From NCBI RefSeq assembly GCF_900103215.1, contig NZ_FNGV01000006.1:217722-281721 (forward strand): a stretch of 64,000 nucleotides of DNA, read 5' to 3'. This document shows positions 61,930-64,000 of the stretch, piece by piece. Made by a program: the position numbers and the translations under genes. The DNA is from Kriegella aquimaris. GTDB lineage: Bacteria > Bacteroidota > Bacteroidia > Flavobacteriales > Flavobacteriaceae. The notes under the pieces are model-generated. The model made no database searches and was not told where the DNA came from. It saw only the letters and a list, made by a program, of their open reading frames with translations. Each line of letters begins with the position of its first letter. Within the stretch, counting starts at the first letter, position 1.

Positions 61930-61983
61930 GCTATGCGTAGTTTGGGAGCGGAGAAACAATTCCCGTTCCGCCACGCACATAGC
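61930..61983. repeat. Long imperfect hairpin in cassette-like spacer
   Basis: GCTATGCGT (61930-61938) pairs with ACGCACATAGC (61973-61983, two-base bulge) and GCGGA (61948-61952) with TCCGC (61967-61971). It lies upstream of the EEP lipoprotein gene. The remainder of 61868-62168 is noncoding and contains a GC-rich GGGCTTCGGGCTTAA-type stretch on the minus strand. Confidence 0.5.
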
Positions 61984-62168
61984 GAAATCTTTTGGTTTTG
62001 TTTTTTCTTTTCCTTGTTTAAAGCAAAAATTGAATATTTCGCTGACGCGTAATTTTCAATTTTGCGGACATCATAAAAATACACAAACCCTGCGATTAAG
62101 CCCGAAGCCCGTATTGTTTATAGCTTTGTGTTACTTGCTGCCTTAATTTTATAGTTCTTGTTTGTTTT

Positions 62169-63455
62169 TTACTCTTCCAAAACGCTTTCGATTTGATTTA
62201 TATCTCCATCAATTAATTTTGGAATTTCTAAGCCTAATATCTTACACATTAATGGATAAAGATGAATGTTTTTTATCGAAGGTATTTCATAATTATTTTT
62301 AAAGGCTGGACCATTCGCATAAAATATCCCATGCATTTCTTTGTATTTGCTATCATAGCCATGAACTCCAAAGGTTGTAACGCCCTCTTCGATAAGAGTG
62401 TCTTTGCATCTTTGATTCCAAAAATGATAACCGTAATCTGGTATTAATTGTATTGCACCCCAGTTTTTATTTTTTGGGATGTACTCAAAACCTGGTGTAT
62501 TTTCAGTTTTATAAGCTTTGAAATTACTTTCCTTATTTCTTAAATACTGTAGTACAGAATCTATTTCAACATCTTTTTTTGGATGAATATTTACTATTGT
62601 ACCATTTTCAATTGTCATGAATAAGTCATCGTTTTCGATAGAATCTATTGGTATTATTTTGTTAGTAGACTGATTTCCCATACCATGATCAGAGACTATC
62701 ATAATATTTACAGGAAGCCCAGTTTCTGATACTCCTTTAAACAAATCTCCTAAATTTTTATCTAATTCAAACAATGCCGTTTTCAGTTTCTCGTCATTAT
62801 TAGTACCATAATCGTGTCCAACTTTATCCATATCACTAAAATATAATGTAATAAAATGTGGTCTGGGTTTCTCTTTCAAGTTCAACCAATGTATTGTTTG
62901 ATTAACTTTTTCACCATTTTTAACGCTATTATCAAATGTATAATAGTACGTAGGTCTTATTCCTTGAATATCTGCTTCTGTACCTACAAAGAAAAAACTG
63001 GCAGTTACAATATTTGCCTTAATTGCCTCTACCCAAATCGGTGAACCTCCATAAAAGCTTCCATCTTCTGCCATTCCCGGACTTCTTTTATTAAAGAGCG
63101 TGTCCTTCTTATAATCATAAAATATATTCCCTATTATTCCATGTTTTTCAGGATAAAGCCCAGTAGCAATGGTATAATGGTTTGGAAAAGTCTTAGTAGG
63201 AAATGAGGGTATTAATGATTCTGCCTTAACACCTTTTTTGGTAAATGAACTCAAATTTGGTGGATTGTATTTTTCCACGTAATCCCATCGAAAACCATCA
63301 AGAGAGATTAAGATTAAATAAGGATTTTTTCGAGCAGTTTTTGAGTCTGTATTCGCATTGGAATTAGACGGACTTAATATTTTTTTATTGCAAGAAGTCA
63401 ATAATAACATTCCTATAATAAAAACTGATGTAAGTATTGTTATTCGTTTTATCAA
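62169..63455 (-). CDS. NPP-type phosphodiesterase / alkaline phosphatase superfamily lipoprotein
   Basis: 428 residues. Lipobox L-T-S-C (Cys22). Motifs of nucleotide pyrophosphatase/phosphodiesterases: SLDGFRWDY (metal Asp), PTKTFPNHYTIATGLYPEKHGI with nucleophile Thr, FSDMDKVGHDYG (Asp, His) and VSDHGMG (Asp-His). Full length for bacterial NPPs, which hydrolyse nucleotides or nucleotide sugars outside the cytoplasm. AT-rich single gene; spacers on both sides carry GC-rich, palindromic sequence. Confidence 0.9.
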   Translation of the reverse strand: MIKRITILTSVFIIGMLLLTSCNKKILSPSNSNANTDSKTARKNPYLILISLDGFRWDYVEKYNPPNLSSFTKKGVKAESLIPSFPTKTFPNHYTIATGLYPEKHGIIGNIFYDYKKDTLFNKRSPGMAEDGSFYGGSPIWVEAIKANIVTASFFFVGTEADIQGIRPTYYYTFDNSVKNGEKVNQTIHWLNLKEKPRPHFITLYFSDMDKVGHDYGTNNDEKLKTALFELDKNLGDLFKGVSETGLPVNIMIVSDHGMGNQSTNKIIPIDSIENDDLFMTIENGTIVNIHPKKDVEIDSVLQYLRNKESNFKAYKTENTPGFEYIPKNKNWGAIQLIPDYGYHFWNQRCKDTLIEEGVTTFGVHGYDSKYKEMHGIFYANGPAFKNNYEIPSIKNIHLYPLMCKILGLEIPKLIDGDINQIESVLEE

Positions 63456-63480
63456 TTCGGTTGATTTTTAGTGGTTTCAG

Positions 63481-63520
63481 GTAACGTTTGGGCTCGTGCG
63501 TAGTTGCTCTGGCGTTTTTT
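63481..63520. other. GC-rich spacer motif upstream of NPP gene
   Basis: GTAACGTTTGGGCTCGTGCGT at the start of this spacer recalls CAACGTTTCGTGTGAGC in the spacer at 58710 and GCGTAGTTTGGGAGCGG at 61935. The likeness is short and was judged by eye. Confidence 0.3.
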
Positions 63521-63630
63521 TTGGTGTAGAATTAGTTTGATATAAAAGTAGGGAACCAAATTCAATTAACCCTTTGAAAGCAATTACTTATAGCCATTGT
63601 GGGCGGTTCGTTTTTATTCCTTTTTTCACT

Positions 63631-63987
63631 TCAAATATTTTGTCCAAATGTCAATAAATTACTGTCTGGGTCAAGTATCGAAAATTCCTTTTGTCCCCAA
63701 GGTTTGATTTCCAATTTTCCATTTGGGTGAATTTCAGTCTGTTTGTCCAATAATGATTTATAGAATTCGTCAATATTGTTGGTCCGAATATAAACTTGTC
63801 CATAATTTTCTTTCGGGTCGATTTCTTTGAATTCAAAGAAATGAATTTGGATTTGGTCTTTTTCCATCATCAAATAACCGTCAAAATCGGCACTTCCAAA
63901 TTCCTTAAAACCTAATCGGTTTGAGTAAAATTCCCGAGTCACTTTTTTGTCACGCATCGGTAATTTCGGATTGATGTCCGTTAGCAT
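63631..63987 (-). CDS. VOC-family (bleomycin-resistance-like) protein
   Basis: 118 residues, a single glyoxalase/bleomycin-resistance fold: PKLPMRDKKVTREFYSNRLGFKE, IQIHFFEF (metal-like His/Glu positions), QVYIRTNNIDEFYKSL and EFSILDPDSNLLTFGQ. The bleomycin-resistance type binds the drug as a dimer; many homologues have other or unknown roles. Last complete gene of the window, minus strand like the three single genes before it. Confidence 0.88.
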   Translation of the reverse strand: MLTDINPKLPMRDKKVTREFYSNRLGFKEFGSADFDGYLMMEKDQIQIHFFEFKEIDPKENYGQVYIRTNNIDEFYKSLLDKQTEIHPNGKLEIKPWGQKEFSILDPDSNLLTFGQNI

Positions 63988-64000
63988 ATTATTATCTTAA

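Noticed and set aside
58709..61983. Integron attC sites in the spacers
   Set aside because: The palindrome ends do not fit the RYYYAAC/GTTRRRY core sites and no integrase gene is present.

Overview
The window reads as a piece of chromosome from a marine or alga-associated member of the Flavobacteriaceae (phylum Bacteroidota). The evidence is the eukaryote/archaea-like form of prolyl-tRNA synthetase, Rho with a long N-terminal extension followed by a DUF4293 gene, SusC/SusD-type outer-membrane transport, FecI/FecR regulation, weak or absent Shine-Dalgarno sequences, and promoters of the Bacteroidota type (TTG, about 19-21 bp, TAnnTTTG). I place it at family level only; a Maribacter/Zobellia-like genus is a guess.

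Layout. 1-18.1 kb is mostly conserved housekeeping: a Gly/Tyr/Trp-rich lipoprotein cut by the window edge, proS, two identical tRNA-Glu genes in front of rpsT, rho, DUF4293, a SASA-type esterase, a YfcE-like phosphodiesterase, truA, an ABC exporter, the pair folP-cdaA (c-di-AMP synthesis), DUF1599, a DoxX-like protein, tpiA, prmA and clpS. 18.6-30.1 kb is a carbohydrate-uptake locus: ECF sigma factor, FecR anti-sigma factor, STN-containing SusC, SusD, a small Cna-B-like lipoprotein, a CBM9-like protein and a GH97 glycosidase. A BLUF blue-light sensor follows.

30.7-40.1 kb is the most coherent specialised system in the window: a LacI-type repressor facing its probable operator, a TonB-dependent receptor without SusD, a cytoplasmic GH63-type glycosylglycerate hydrolase, a sodium/solute symporter, a glycerate kinase and an AraC-type regulator. 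Together they predict uptake and breakdown of mannosylglycerate (digeneaside, a red-algal solute) or glucosylglycerate to a hexose plus glycerate, with glycerate phosphorylated into glycolysis. 40.2-49.4 kb holds a KefF/KefC pair, small VOC and SnoaL proteins, a SYLF lipid-binding protein, a sulfatase, a ROK sugar kinase and a DUF808 membrane protein. 49.8-51.6 kb is a GMC oxidoreductase with a cysteine cluster.

From about 51.7 kb the character changes. There is a decayed tRNA-Arg-like sequence, an Hsp20 gene frameshifted in a T8 run, an intact calcium-type P-ATPase, a heavily damaged SOS-response-associated peptidase (SRAP) remnant, an NmrA/methyltransferase pair truncated at both outer ends, an M28 peptidase, a serine hydrolase split by one in-frame TAA, and an IS3 transposase fragment. 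The last 6 kb are single, AT-rich, minus-strand genes (endonuclease/exonuclease/phosphatase lipoprotein, NPP-type phosphodiesterase, VOC protein) separated by GC-richer spacers with palindromes. This part looks like an accessory island under gene decay and cassette-like turnover. No CRISPR array, rRNA gene or complete prophage was seen.
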